The notes beneath the pieces were generated by a model. That model worked only from the letters and a program-made list of their open reading frames with translations, ran no database searches and was not told the DNA's origin. This document shows, one piece after another, positions 37,001 through 42,222 of a stretch of DNA of 64,000 bases. Within the stretch, counting starts at the first letter, position 1. Every line of letters begins with the position of its first letter. This DNA is from Lytechinus variegatus (taxonomy: Eukaryota; Echinodermata; Echinoidea; Temnopleuroida; Toxopneustidae), in assembly GCF_018143015.1 (NCBI RefSeq), contig NC_054743.1, positions 33,443,934 through 33,507,933 on the forward strand, in the 5' to 3' direction. The position numbers were made by a program, and so were the translations under genes.

Positions 37001-37753
37001 TAAATAGTGAAAAAAATCAAAGTAATTGAATGTAATGACTCCAGGCCTACTTTGCTGAAAATAAACTTTTAATTTAAATGTGTGTTCTTTACTGTACACG
37101 ATTCTCATTTTTTTTGTATGACCTTTAAAGATAAAAAAAATGAAACTAACACATCAATGATGTGGAGCTCATCCGGCATCTCACAATGAAATTTAAAACA
37201 ATTTTCATTTCAGCCCAGTTGACACTGTAGTGGTGACATAAATTGAGGATATAGAATTGAAATTGATGAAGAAATGACAGTCACAGAAGCATTTTTTGTG
37301 ATCTAGATCATGATAGATCTATGAATAAATTTCATATAAAATTATAAATCAAGCATAAATAACTTTCTAGTCAAGATTTCTTAACCCTGTGTAGAACCTT
37401 GGTGAACCTCATGTAGCTCTCACTCAGATGAAACAAAAATAATCAAAATCACCAAGAAATAGCATACTGTCTGTGCATGCTATAGCTATTGGCAATTGCT
37501 AGCGAGTAGCGGTGCACTCTTCTGACTTTGTTAGCTGCTGCTGGTCGGCTGAACCCCCGTGAACTAACAACCAACCTCCCGTACAATTTGAACTTACCGC
37601 TCTAACCATGTTGTAATCGTAGCTCTCGGGTGTCAATCTTCGTCTTTTTATAAGCTTTCCTGGCTTTGTAGCTCTTTTTATAAAGAGCAACCAAATTACA
37701 AAAGCCCCCGAGAATATACCACATAGCGACGGCAAGTACCCCATGATTTTCAT
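6867..37753 (-). CDS. FAAH: Fatty acid amide hydrolase, plant-type (amidase signature family), 14 coding exons
   Basis: Coding exons, 5' to 3' on the minus strand: 37753-37598, 32137-32100, 29295-29101, 22193-22073, 21162-21070, 20482-20322, 18597-18515, 16161-15973, 14939-14815, 12531-12495, 10430-10297, 9147-9009, 7676-7592, 7083-6867. Every junction is GT-AG and phases match; the total is 1773 nt, 590 residues plus stop. Residues about 6-25 form one hydrophobic membrane segment followed by a basic stretch. The amidase signature runs about 190-345. By alignment from memory to Arabidopsis FAAH, the catalytic Lys is K196 (in VPVVIKEE), the cis-Ser is S272 (in GGSSSGSGA) and the nucleophile is S296 (in GTDGGGSVR). 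Spacings of 76 and 24 residues equal the plant enzyme. The family hydrolyses N-acylethanolamines and other fatty acid amides at membranes. The C-terminus ([20 protein letters not shown]) is typical. The residues after VIVCP are GCG where plants have TTG. Family is certain; substrate is inferred. Confidence 0.93.
7592..7676 (-). CDS. FAAH: FAAH coding exon 13
   Basis: It encodes [20 protein letters not shown] and AMTIDVM, equivalent to GMTAPVIPPDALKNG in plants. Acceptor TATAG, donor GTAAAT. Confidence 0.9.
7694..7706 (+). promoter_or_regulatory. Perfect DR1 nuclear-receptor motif
   Basis: AGGTCAAAGGTCA is a direct repeat of AGGTCA with one-base spacing, the consensus for RXR heterodimers, HNF4 and COUP-TF. 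It lies in FAAH intron 12, 18 bp upstream of exon 13. Binding is untested. Confidence 0.4.
7732..7934. mobile_element. MITE family T in FAAH intron 12
   Basis: The left end GGGTATTTCACAAAGATTAA and the right end AAATCTTTATGAACCCCC are inverted matches. The match extends inward to GAGTCGCA and GCGACTC. Confidence 0.7.
8860..8992. mobile_element. MITE family J next to FAAH exon 12
   Basis: The ends GGGTCCCATAACACAAAGG and CTTTGTGTTACGGGTCCC form long terminal inverted repeats extending inward to GATTGATCGTA/TACGATCATTG. CAT flanks both sides and may be a 3-bp target duplication. Confidence 0.75.
9009..9147 (-). CDS. FAAH: FAAH coding exon 12
   Basis: It encodes [20 protein letters not shown] then the basic helix [16 protein letters not shown] and the VDVIVCP strand. 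Donor GTAATT. A MITE lies about 13 bp beyond the donor. Confidence 0.9.
9204..9535. repeat. GGAA-rich purine minisatellite in FAAH intron 11
   Basis: The plus strand is almost pure purine. GGAAGGAA runs are organised into larger units (GAATGAACAAAGGA...GGAAAGGAGGAAGGAAGG), recurring about every 85 bp. The long open frame on the other strand is an artefact of this composition. Confidence 0.9.
10004..10043. repeat. 40-bp near-perfect palindrome centred on TGACGTCA
   Basis: The two arms GCACTATCCT and AGGATAGTGC pair through to a CRE-like TGACGTCA core with one mismatched pair. It lies in FAAH intron 11. It could be part of a MITE or a regulatory hairpin. Confidence 0.7.
10297..10430 (-). CDS. 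FAAH: FAAH coding exon 11
   Basis: It encodes [20 protein letters not shown] through YRDNFHDF. The [16 protein letters not shown] block corresponds to VPELEEMRAAHVISIG of plant FAAH. Donor GTAAGT. Confidence 0.88.
10581..11960. mobile_element. Family G element copy 1 with 157-bp tandem array
   Basis: The ends GTCTCACCTGCA (10601-10612) and TGCAGGTGAGAC-like sequence near 11945-11957 are inverted. The left flank CAAGTGGAATGCCTCTGG and right flank GCGGCGCCTATAGTCTCAC recur in the copies at 30425 and 33263. Inside, monomers of about 157 bp are arranged as 315-bp dimers (phase points 10846, 11161, 11476). Each dimer contains TGACCTTTGACCT. No transposase frame is seen, so it is non-autonomous. 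Confidence 0.8.
12495..12531 (-). CDS. FAAH: FAAH coding exon 10 (37-bp micro-exon)
   Basis: It encodes [12 protein letters not shown] plus one base, between acceptor TTACAG and donor GTCAGT. Its phase joins exons 9 and 11 exactly, and the peptide fits the family helix before the KVVEIVVPE-type strand. Confidence 0.8.
13631..14697 (+). mobile_element. Family F TIR element copy 1 (about 1.07 kb)
   Basis: The ends CAGTCAGTCTGCAAGTCCCC and GGCTTGCCGACTGACTG are inverted repeats. Internal fold-back blocks (GATGGGTCAGCAGCCAG against CTGGCTGCTGACC) surround a 270-bp centre. There is no coding frame. The same family occurs inverted at 34691-35760. Confidence 0.8.
14815..14939 (-). CDS. FAAH: FAAH coding exon 9
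   Basis: It encodes [16 protein letters not shown] and [14 protein letters not shown]. These match the post-signature segment of the family (IGSLRLGKYTKWF in Arabidopsis). Confidence 0.87.
15462..15754 (-). mobile_element. tRNA-derived SINE
   Basis: On the minus strand the head carries A-box-like TGGCCCAGTGG and a perfect B box, GGTTCGAATCC (plus-strand 15689-15699). It ends in a body plus TATATAAATCCCTATTATTATT tail, here in FAAH intron 8. A related copy lies at 23452-23722. The tRNA-like head lacks a full cloverleaf, so it is not a tRNA gene. Confidence 0.85.
15973..16161 (-). CDS. FAAH: FAAH coding exon 8 (nucleophile)
   Basis: It carries [20 protein letters not shown] and KPTYGR, the strongest amidase-signature block, with nucleophile S296. 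Exon phase is 1 in and 1 out. Confidence 0.95.
16690..16985 (-). mobile_element. LINE fragment (C-terminal, post-RT region)
   Basis: Minus-strand translation gives [20 protein letters not shown]. This matches the GHVLR...PVKRAL motif found near the C-terminus of many non-LTR retrotransposon ORF2 proteins. Frame and similarity fade on both sides, so it is an old truncated piece in FAAH intron 7. Confidence 0.6.
17880..17960. repeat. GAAA/GGAA microsatellite
   Basis: A purine-only tract of GAAA and GGAA units lies in FAAH intron 7. Open frames across it are compositional. Confidence 0.85.
18515..18597 (-). CDS. FAAH: FAAH coding exon 7 (cis-serine loop)
   Basis: It encodes [20 protein letters not shown] onwards. 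The first Ser of GGSSSGSGA (S272) sits 24 residues before the nucleophile, as in other amidase-signature enzymes. Acceptor TTACAG, donor GTAGGT. Confidence 0.92.
18638..19043. mobile_element. Palindromic MITE family N, upstream of FAAH exon 7
   Basis: The ends CGAATTTACAAAGGTGGTTTT and AACCACCTTTGTGCATTACG are inverted. The centre contains a second fold-back of AATGAGTCCA...CAGTGGACTCATT. It begins about 40 bp upstream of the exon 7 acceptor, relative to FAAH transcription. Confidence 0.75.
19081..20230. other. FAAH intron 6 interior, low-complexity tracts
   Basis: A C-run lies at 19111-19129, GA repeats at 19228-19260, and two copies of a CCACCCCAGTTTAAACG...GGGGTxTCAA motif at about 19560-19625 and 19680-19735. 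No coding sequence is seen. Confidence 0.5.
20322..20482 (-). CDS. FAAH: FAAH coding exon 6
   Basis: It covers [15 protein letters not shown] through [18 protein letters not shown], the substrate-channel part of the amidase fold that leads to the Gly/Ser-rich loop. Acceptor TCTAG and donor GTAAGT; phase 2 at the 3' end. Confidence 0.9.
20571..20882. mobile_element. MITE, GGGTGATATTTTGATAG ends
   Basis: Left GGGTGATATTTTGATAG pairs with right ATCATCAGAATACCGCCC. Internal TTTAGTTAAACCTGG pairs with AGGGTTAAACCTTGG-type sequence. Related sequence occurs inside the insert at 40225-40560. Confidence 0.55.
21070..21162 (-). CDS. FAAH: FAAH coding exon 5 (catalytic lysine)
   Basis: It encodes 31 residues including [16 protein letters not shown]. 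The Lys of VIKEE is K196, the general base of the Ser-Ser-Lys triad. Both ends are phase 0, with donor GTGAGT. Confidence 0.9.
21190..21371. mobile_element. MITE family L copy near FAAH exon 5
   Basis: The ends GGTGTTTCATCAAGCTTT and AGCTTTATGAAACACCC are inverted. The interior pairs GGTGATCCTTTC with GAAAGGATCACC. A second copy lies at 26806-26979. It starts 28 bp upstream of the exon 5 acceptor. Confidence 0.75.
21907..22057. mobile_element. MITE family K copy 2 near FAAH exon 4
   Basis: GGGTCCTATGTCATGAAGAC at the left and AGGAAAGAGGCCC at the right, with an interior matching the copy at 6160-6584 but without its nested insert. It ends about 10 bp from the exon 4 donor. Confidence 0.65.
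22073..22193 (-). CDS. FAAH: FAAH coding exon 4
   Basis: It encodes [19 protein letters not shown] and then the DVEEVYK helix that precedes the catalytic-Lys exon. The donor is GTTTGT, weaker than the others. A palindromic MITE ends about 10 bp beyond this donor. Confidence 0.88.
22285..22935. mobile_element. Family H element with 157-bp tandem array
   Basis: The ends TTTTGTGTCTCGCCCAC and GTGGGCGAAACAAAA are inverted. Inside are three units with period 156-157 bp (CCATCTACC at 22499, 22656, 22812), each carrying TGACCTTTGACC and CCATGTGACCTC. It shares the period and nuclear-receptor-like motif with family G but has a different sequence. Confidence 0.75.
23452..23722 (-). mobile_element. 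tRNA-derived SINE, diverged copy
   Basis: It aligns throughout with the SINE at 15462-15754 (CCCCGGCTAAGCTAG, GGTACCCATTTACCTCACC, GTGTGGATAAATTT-like blocks) and has a degenerate B box. The adjacent piece at 24005-24070 (GTGCGCTCTACAAATATAC plus ATT repeats) is a SINE tail in the opposite orientation. Confidence 0.75.
25260..25480. repeat. AAG/AAT simple-repeat tract
   Basis: An A-rich stretch of AAGAAG and AATAAT units lies in FAAH intron 3. Frames through it are compositional only. Confidence 0.7.
25853..28455 (+). repeat. Dispersed TGTCCCATAAGTCACA motif cluster
   Basis: Near-identical 15-16-bp copies, all in one orientation, start at 25853, 26022, 26037, 26422, 27693, 28052, 28073, 28260 and 28440, with a weaker one at 27660. 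The sequence between copies is mostly dissimilar. Two close pairs occur (26022/26037 and 28052/28073). This is not a known element to me. Confidence 0.7.
26806..26979. mobile_element. MITE family L second copy
   Basis: GGTTCATAAAGCT at the left and AGCTTTATGAAACGGCCCC at the right, with internal GACCGGTGATCC...GGATCGCCAGTC pairing. It shares ends and core with 21190-21371. It lies within the motif cluster of FAAH intron 3. Confidence 0.7.
29101..29295 (-). CDS. FAAH: FAAH coding exon 3
   Basis: It runs from [10 protein letters not shown] to VSDYYHAYR with acceptor TTTTAG and donor GTAAG. The final [12 protein letters not shown] aligns with the FRYWKIRDYAYAYR region of plant FAAH. That region is specific to the plant-type class rather than to vertebrate FAAH1. 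Confidence 0.88.
29766..30296. mobile_element. TTAA MITE family D
   Basis: TTAAAGGAAACCAAAACCCA at the left pairs with TGGGTTTTGGTTTCCTTTAA at the right. Long fold-back arms continue inward, including TGTGGACAACTCTC/AGGGCTGTCCACA. A TTAA target is likely, as for piggyBac- or Kolobok-type elements. Confidence 0.85.
30425..31273. mobile_element. Family G element copy 2
   Basis: It has the same CAAGTGGAATGCCTCTGG left end and CCTATAGTCTCACTCTGC right end as 10581-11960. It carries about five diverged monomers with TGACCTTTGAC(C/T)TTGGTCATG cores. Confidence 0.8.
32100..32137 (-). CDS. FAAH: FAAH coding exon 2 (38-bp micro-exon)
   Basis: It encodes [12 protein letters not shown] plus two bases of an Arg codon, between acceptor ATAG and donor GTAAGT. 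Its phase is 0 in and 2 out, which is exactly what exons 1 and 3 require. The peptide resembles the LIGSLIVDYLKK region of plant FAAH. Its small size makes it easy for gene finders to miss. Confidence 0.8.
32359..32904. mobile_element. MITE with GCGTATCAAAAAAA ends (family S)
   Basis: GTGCGTATCAAAAAAAAGTT at the left pairs with AACTTTTTTTGATACGCA at the right. A central CTAACTTTTGAAAAGTTAG hairpin is also present. It lies in FAAH intron 1, just upstream of micro-exon 2. Confidence 0.75.
33263..34317. mobile_element. Family G element copy 3, with nested MITE
   Basis: It has the same ends and monomers as the copies at 10581 and 30425. One monomer is interrupted at 33649-33811 by a 157-bp MITE. 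Confidence 0.8.
33652..33808. mobile_element. Nested MITE inside family G copy 3
   Basis: The TIRs are GGGAGCGTTTCAT and ATGAAACGCTCCC, flanked by CTG on both sides. Sister monomers (for example at 11128-11140) read GAGACCTGAAAC without the insert, so they serve as the empty site and support a 3-bp duplication. Internal CTTGTCGGAC repeats fold back. Confidence 0.9.
34691..35760 (-). mobile_element. Family F TIR element copy 2
   Basis: It is inverted relative to the copy at 13631-14697. CAGTCAGTCGGCAAGCCC is at the left and GGGGCTTGCAGACTGACT at the right. The GGTCAGCAGCCAG fold-back is shared, and no coding frame is present. Confidence 0.8.
35911..36064. mobile_element. MITE family O
   Basis: TTGGACACATTTGCTATATG at the left pairs with GAGCAAATGTGACCAA at the right. 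The inner GGCGAGTCAAAAACAGCCG pairs with CGGCTGTTTTCGACTCGCC. Confidence 0.75.
36285..36960. mobile_element. Long fold-back element with extra partial arm
   Basis: The arm at about 36296-36475 (TTGAAATTGTTTTGATTTAA, TCTTGACTCTGA, GTCCCACATGTAGA) is inverted at 36565-36770. A second partial copy of the right arm follows at 36825-36960. No gene is seen. Confidence 0.65.
37598..37753 (-). CDS. FAAH: FAAH coding exon 1
   Basis: Residues 1-52 begin at [10 protein letters not shown] and hold the N-terminal membrane segment. This ATG opens the only frame that joins the later exons. The exon ends in codon phase 0 at donor GTAAG. TCTCGCGA at 37845-37852, about 92 bp upstream, resembles the TCTCGCGAGA core-promoter motif, so the transcription start probably lies nearby. 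Confidence 0.88.
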
Positions 37754-37930
37754 CAGAATTGTTCCTCAAGTTTACATTCCTCGACTAGTCGACCTCTCCA
37801 ATTTCGTCTAGTATAATATACTATAGTAGTAGTAGCTAGCTAGCTCTCGCGAAATGACAACCTCTTTCCGGATTTTTTTAGAAGCTTGATGAGCGAAGGC
37901 CTTGCTCGCGCTCGAGGCGGAGGAGAGGAT
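37754..37930 (-). promoter_or_regulatory. Probable FAAH promoter / 5' UTR
   Basis: This stretch upstream of the FAAH start is richer in CpG than its flanks. It includes TCTCGCGA at 37845-37852 and clustered CG dinucleotides at 37905-37935. No TATA box is placed convincingly. The assignment rests on position and composition only. Confidence 0.4.
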
Positions 37931-38359
37931 CGAGGCGGCCATGGAATAGAAGCAGGGCGAGTATGATATATCTTTAAATGTCTTGTAAAAATCTATCCGA
38001 AAAATATAAATTTTGTGTTGAAAGGATGAAAATTCTTGCTCGCTTGTTCAGCTCTTTCGCAGTTGCTATTTTTAATGAATTTTATCCTTTAATGAATTTC
38101 TAATTATTTATCCTTTTTTATCATTTAATAATTTTCACCCTCTAAATAATTTATTCTTATTTGCCATGCCATGTCTATAATTAATCTAATCATGTCTAGC
38201 CCTTAAAAATTTAGACTTATCATGCCATTGAGCACTGATCTCCCTCTTCCCCAAACAAAAAAAAAACCCTCAGGCTCAGAGAACAAAATGTGTCAGTCGT
38301 ATGTCCCCCACCACCAACACTGATCGACACCCATGGCATCATGTCCACTGTAATGGCAG

Positions 38360-38466
38360 TGTCAAACTTCCTCCCTCCCCCTCTTCCTCACCCCCCCCCC
38401 AAAAAAAAATCTCTCTCCATGTCTCTCCCCTTTTCTCTCTTTCTCTTTCTCATCTATCTCTCTCAA
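38360..38466. repeat. Pyrimidine-rich tract (C-run and TCTC repeats)
   Basis: CCTCCC and TCTCTC units lie in the FAAH upstream intergenic region. The rest of 37931-38732 shows no feature. Confidence 0.6.
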
Positions 38467-38732
38467 ACACTCCAGCTAATCTATTACAATGTATACAAAG
38501 CTGAAAGCATATGCTTGATAGATTTAAGTTAAAATGTATCTTATAATATTATTATACAAAAGTATATCCCTCTCAACATTAAAGTGATTGCACATTTTTG
38601 TTTTCATTATTTGATTTTTATATCTTAAATAATAAGTACAGTATATAAAGACATTGCCAGACATATGTGCTTTTTACTCCTAAATAGAAAAGGGTTACCA
38701 ACTTCTCGGGCTATCTTTGATAATGGCACAAA

Positions 38733-39324
38733 TTAAAGGAGAATGAAACCATTGGAACAAGATAGCTTGTGTAAAAACAGAAAAATCAAAGAAACAGATC
38801 AACAAAAGTTTGAGAAAAATCGGACAATAAATGAGAAAGTTATGAGCATTTAAATATTGCAATCACTCATGCTATGGAGATCCTCCCATTGGCAATGCGA
38901 CAAGGATGTGTGATGTCACTGATGAACAACTTTCCTTTTGGTGGACTATAAAATACCCTCAAAATGTCTCTTTTTGCTTTTTCTTATGATGATACAAACT
39001 CTTTATCCATGATGTATTTAAAAAAATATGTATTACATGCCCTCATGTAGAAAGAACACATGATCTCTGGATAGATGTGATAAAAGAGGCAATTCAAGTG
39101 AAATATATACTAAAGTAATGGGGAGAGTTGTTCATCAGTGACATCACACGTCCTTGTCGCATTGCCAATAGTAGGATCTCCATAGCATTAGTGATTGCAA
39201 TATTTAAATGCTCATAACTTTCTCATTTATTGTCCGATTTTTCTCAAACTTTCTTTATTCTTATTCTTTGATTTTTCTTTTTCTACACAAGCCTATTTGT
39301 TCCAAAGGTTTCATTCCCCTTTAA
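38733..39324. mobile_element. TTAA MITE family E
   Basis: TTAAAGGAGAATGAAACC and GGTTTCATTCCCCTTTAA are the ends. Arms of about 230 bp fold back (ATGAGAAAGTTATGAGC / GCTCATAACTTTCTCAT; GATGAACAACT / AGTTGTTCATC). Confidence 0.85.
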
Positions 39325-39858
39325 CAAATTGGTCTGCAACCTCTGGGGCTTATGAATAGGTATTCAGTCAGTATTACCCAAAGCCATATTTCATGCACAT
39401 GCTCTAGTAAGATAATTTGAATAAATATAACTCTAAATTATACAAGTAAACGAAATAAAATACGGTTGAAAAAAAAACTGTAGCAGTTATTACCCGAGTT
39501 TTCTTCAAACTGTCATACAGGTACTGGTTGTCTTAATTATTAAATCAAATTATTTTCATATTTTCAGGGTGTATTCCCTCCAGCGATCACTTGACAAATT
39601 CAGTTTGTTTACGCCGAGAAAATACATATTTCTAATTTATTCTTGGCTGGAAAATATAAAGCTAATTTTTATTCATCTGACTATCAATTTGACAGTAGGA
39701 TAAATTCCAGGGGGGGGGGCACTTACATTGACGAGTGGATACCATGCGCGACCAAAAAAACACATAAAAAGGATGTCTCTTTCAAGATAGGGCACGTTAC
39801 GTACGTAACGTAAAAAGGGTGTCAAAATCACTGAAATAACGAAAAAAAGGGTATCTCC

Positions 39859-40121
39859 TTCTTGTGGTCACTCCACTCTCGTTTCGCGGTCAGTTTCATT
39901 CTTTTCCATTGGTCTTTTATCGATTTTAAGTCTCTAACGTTTCCAAATCTAGCGTGAAATTGCTCCAAGATATGCACCCATGAGCCATTTTTTGCTGTCA
40001 GAGAATCATAATCGTTCTTCTTGCATTCCATGTGGTCCAACTGGTCCTGGATCAGCTGGATTAAGAGGTTCTTCTCTTCACAGGACCAGTTGGCCGTTCT
40101 ATTTCTTGCGGGAGTGGCCAT
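39859..40121 (-). pseudogene. MSANTD3-like Myb/SANT DNA-binding exon fragment
   Basis: From the ATG at 40121, 88 codons of a Myb/SANT-like domain are intact: NWSCEEKNLLIQLIQDQLDH, ECKKNDYD, SWVHILEQFHARFG and LKSIKDQWKRMKLTAKREW. The layout matches the N-terminal domain of MSANTD3 (ECKKSD, TWQALAHEYNS, LKKCWENIK). The frame stops shortly after it enters the flanking TIR-element sequence, and no splice donor is visible there. It looks like a captured or transposed gene fragment rather than a working gene. Many transposons also encode Myb/SANT proteins, so an accessory transposon gene is the alternative. Confidence 0.6.
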
Positions 40122-40348
40122 TTTACAGTGATGTTTAGGTAGACAGAGTGCACACTGAGCATGTGCAGTAAAAGCAGACTACGTCTCCATGGTAAAACTA
40201 AGGGGTGGGGCCCGCCCGGGGGCAGGGCATTTAACCCAGGGCTAAAATTTAAAACACAGGTTTAGCTAAACCTGGCTATCAGAATACCAAAATAATTAAA
40301 CTACACTTAGACCAGAGGTGAGGTTTAGAGGAGGTTTTGTTAAACCTG

Positions 40349-40503
40349 GGGCCCGTTGCATAAAACTTTTTACCTGAAAAAACTCAGGTTGTGTTTACCA
40401 GAGTTTTTGCCCTGTGTTAAAGTCAATGGGAGAAATCAGACTAACCTTAGTTTTCAGTTTTTACCAGAGTTTTCTCAGGTAAAAAGTTTTATGCAACAGG
40501 CCC
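40349..40503. mobile_element. Small palindromic MITE inside the family A insert
   Basis: GGGCCCGTTGCATAAAACTT pairs with AAGTTTTATGCAACAGGCCC. The next block, TTTACCTGA...CTCAGGT, is also inverted. Confidence 0.8.
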
Positions 40504-40950
40504 AAGGGTTAACTTTATAGGGTAATAGGGTTAATAGGGTTAAATTAAACGTATCAGAATACGGGCCTATGTGTTTAGGGTCAAATTTACGAGGGTGTAA
40601 AAATTAAGACTAAAATGTTTCATAAAGGATGTACTTTCTGCCCCAAGAATCATCACTGCGTGTTTAGAGTATGATTTGCGCAAGATGTGGGAGGTGGGGC
40701 TGTAGGCCTACTTAACCCAATGATGTTGGTAAAGGTAAAACCAACCCAACGTCCGAGACATATAAGAATATCACTGTACTTGTTTAGGGGGTCAATACAG
40801 GGAACGCTTGGCTAAGAGTAACGTTTTGTTTCCAATGTATGTTAAAAGGTGCATTTTCAGAATATGGAAAATAGGGGTTTAGGGTATTTTTTGAGACCTC
40901 ACAGTCGCGCATGTTATCCACTCGTCAATGGAAGTGGCCCCCGGGGATAA

Positions 40951-42222
40951 AATCCAAACAACTTCTGTTTTTTTCAGGGGGGGGGGGTGAAATTTATTAA
41001 AGCAAATATGTGCCAGCAGCCTTATAGTACCAAGTCCTCGAGAATTCAAATTTTGCCAGGTTCCTAATCCTACTCATATAGCAACATTCTGAGCAGTGTA
41101 CGTAGTCTTGTAATATATGCCCACTTGAATGATAACATGTTAAATCACTACTCAATATGTAGGCCTATGTATGCCACTGGTACGTATGAATACCATATAC
41201 CAAGAAGCAGAAAAAGTTTTTTCTTCTTAAAAACATTTTAGTTTCTCTTTACAAATAAAATTATAGACTGATTTATTCTCTGTATTATCGATAGTCATTT
41301 CAAAAGGGTTATTTGTAGACAAGCTACTTGTAACATACAGTAATAAGAGACCAACACCGTTGGTAAATGGGCTACTTTCTACCCCTTCACAGTGCATCAA
41401 TTCAGTCACTGACAATCCTACAAACTACATCTATCCTGATCTCATCCAATGGGATACAGTTCAACTGAGAACCTTGGTGACAATTTAACAGAGTTACATA
41501 TAGCAGGTATGCCGGGCTAGGGTTGGCCAGAGGCAGTGCCAGGTTAATTTGATAAAGGCGCAAGATATAAAAAAAAGTGTCTTAATAAACAGGTAGCATA
41601 CCTCTCTTCATTTTTCTTCCTATTTTTCTCCTTTTATCCCTTTTTTAACTTTTGGAAATATATCATACTCTTACATGTACGAGTAGATCGGTATTCATAA
41701 AGGTAAGATATAATGTGGTCAAAAGTTAATTTCATTTTGCTTAAAAATGTTACTGTCAGAAGTATGTGAACATCTCCTGCACAGAAAAGCACAATTGATA
41801 AAAACAAAACTAACTTTTACACATGTACATTGTAATCAATAGCTCATGGGTTTCACAGTTTCACAGCATGATAATATCCCACATGGTTAAAACGCATAGT
41901 TCATGAAACAGGAGAAACCCACATGGCCAAGATTTTTTCATCATAATGTTGCAATAATGTAAGTTGCCAAACTATGTTCTGAGGGTTGCTTAAATTGAAC
42001 ATACCAAGTGCTACACATTATCAATTAAGGTCAAAAGGCAGACTTTTTAACGCCCATGACAAAGTGAACAGTAATTTACCGGTAAGCTCAATTGTGAACC
42101 ATTTACAAAAGGTTATAATCATCAAGACCCATGTATGAAGCAGATGTTGGTATTAAATTTGTCAATTCATGTTTAATCATGGTTAATAATATTTTGATAT
42201 TGTCAGTTATTTAAATATAATT
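40951..42222. other. Intergenic, DNAJC28 3' side
   Basis: No exon is seen. A segment at 41095-41310 is similar in the same orientation to 3142-3330. No convincing AATAAA was placed for DNAJC28; ATTAAA on the minus strand near 42173 is a weak candidate. Confidence 0.4.

Larger units (their letters stand above)
39707..40950. mobile_element. Family A TIR element copy 2, carrying a foreign insert
   Basis: The left end to about 39858 and the right end from about 40566 match the compact copy at 49847-50389. Where that copy has about 19 bp, this one has about 700 bp. The insert includes a Myb/SANT exon and a separate MITE (40349-40503). TAAA occurs at both outer flanks. Confidence 0.75.
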
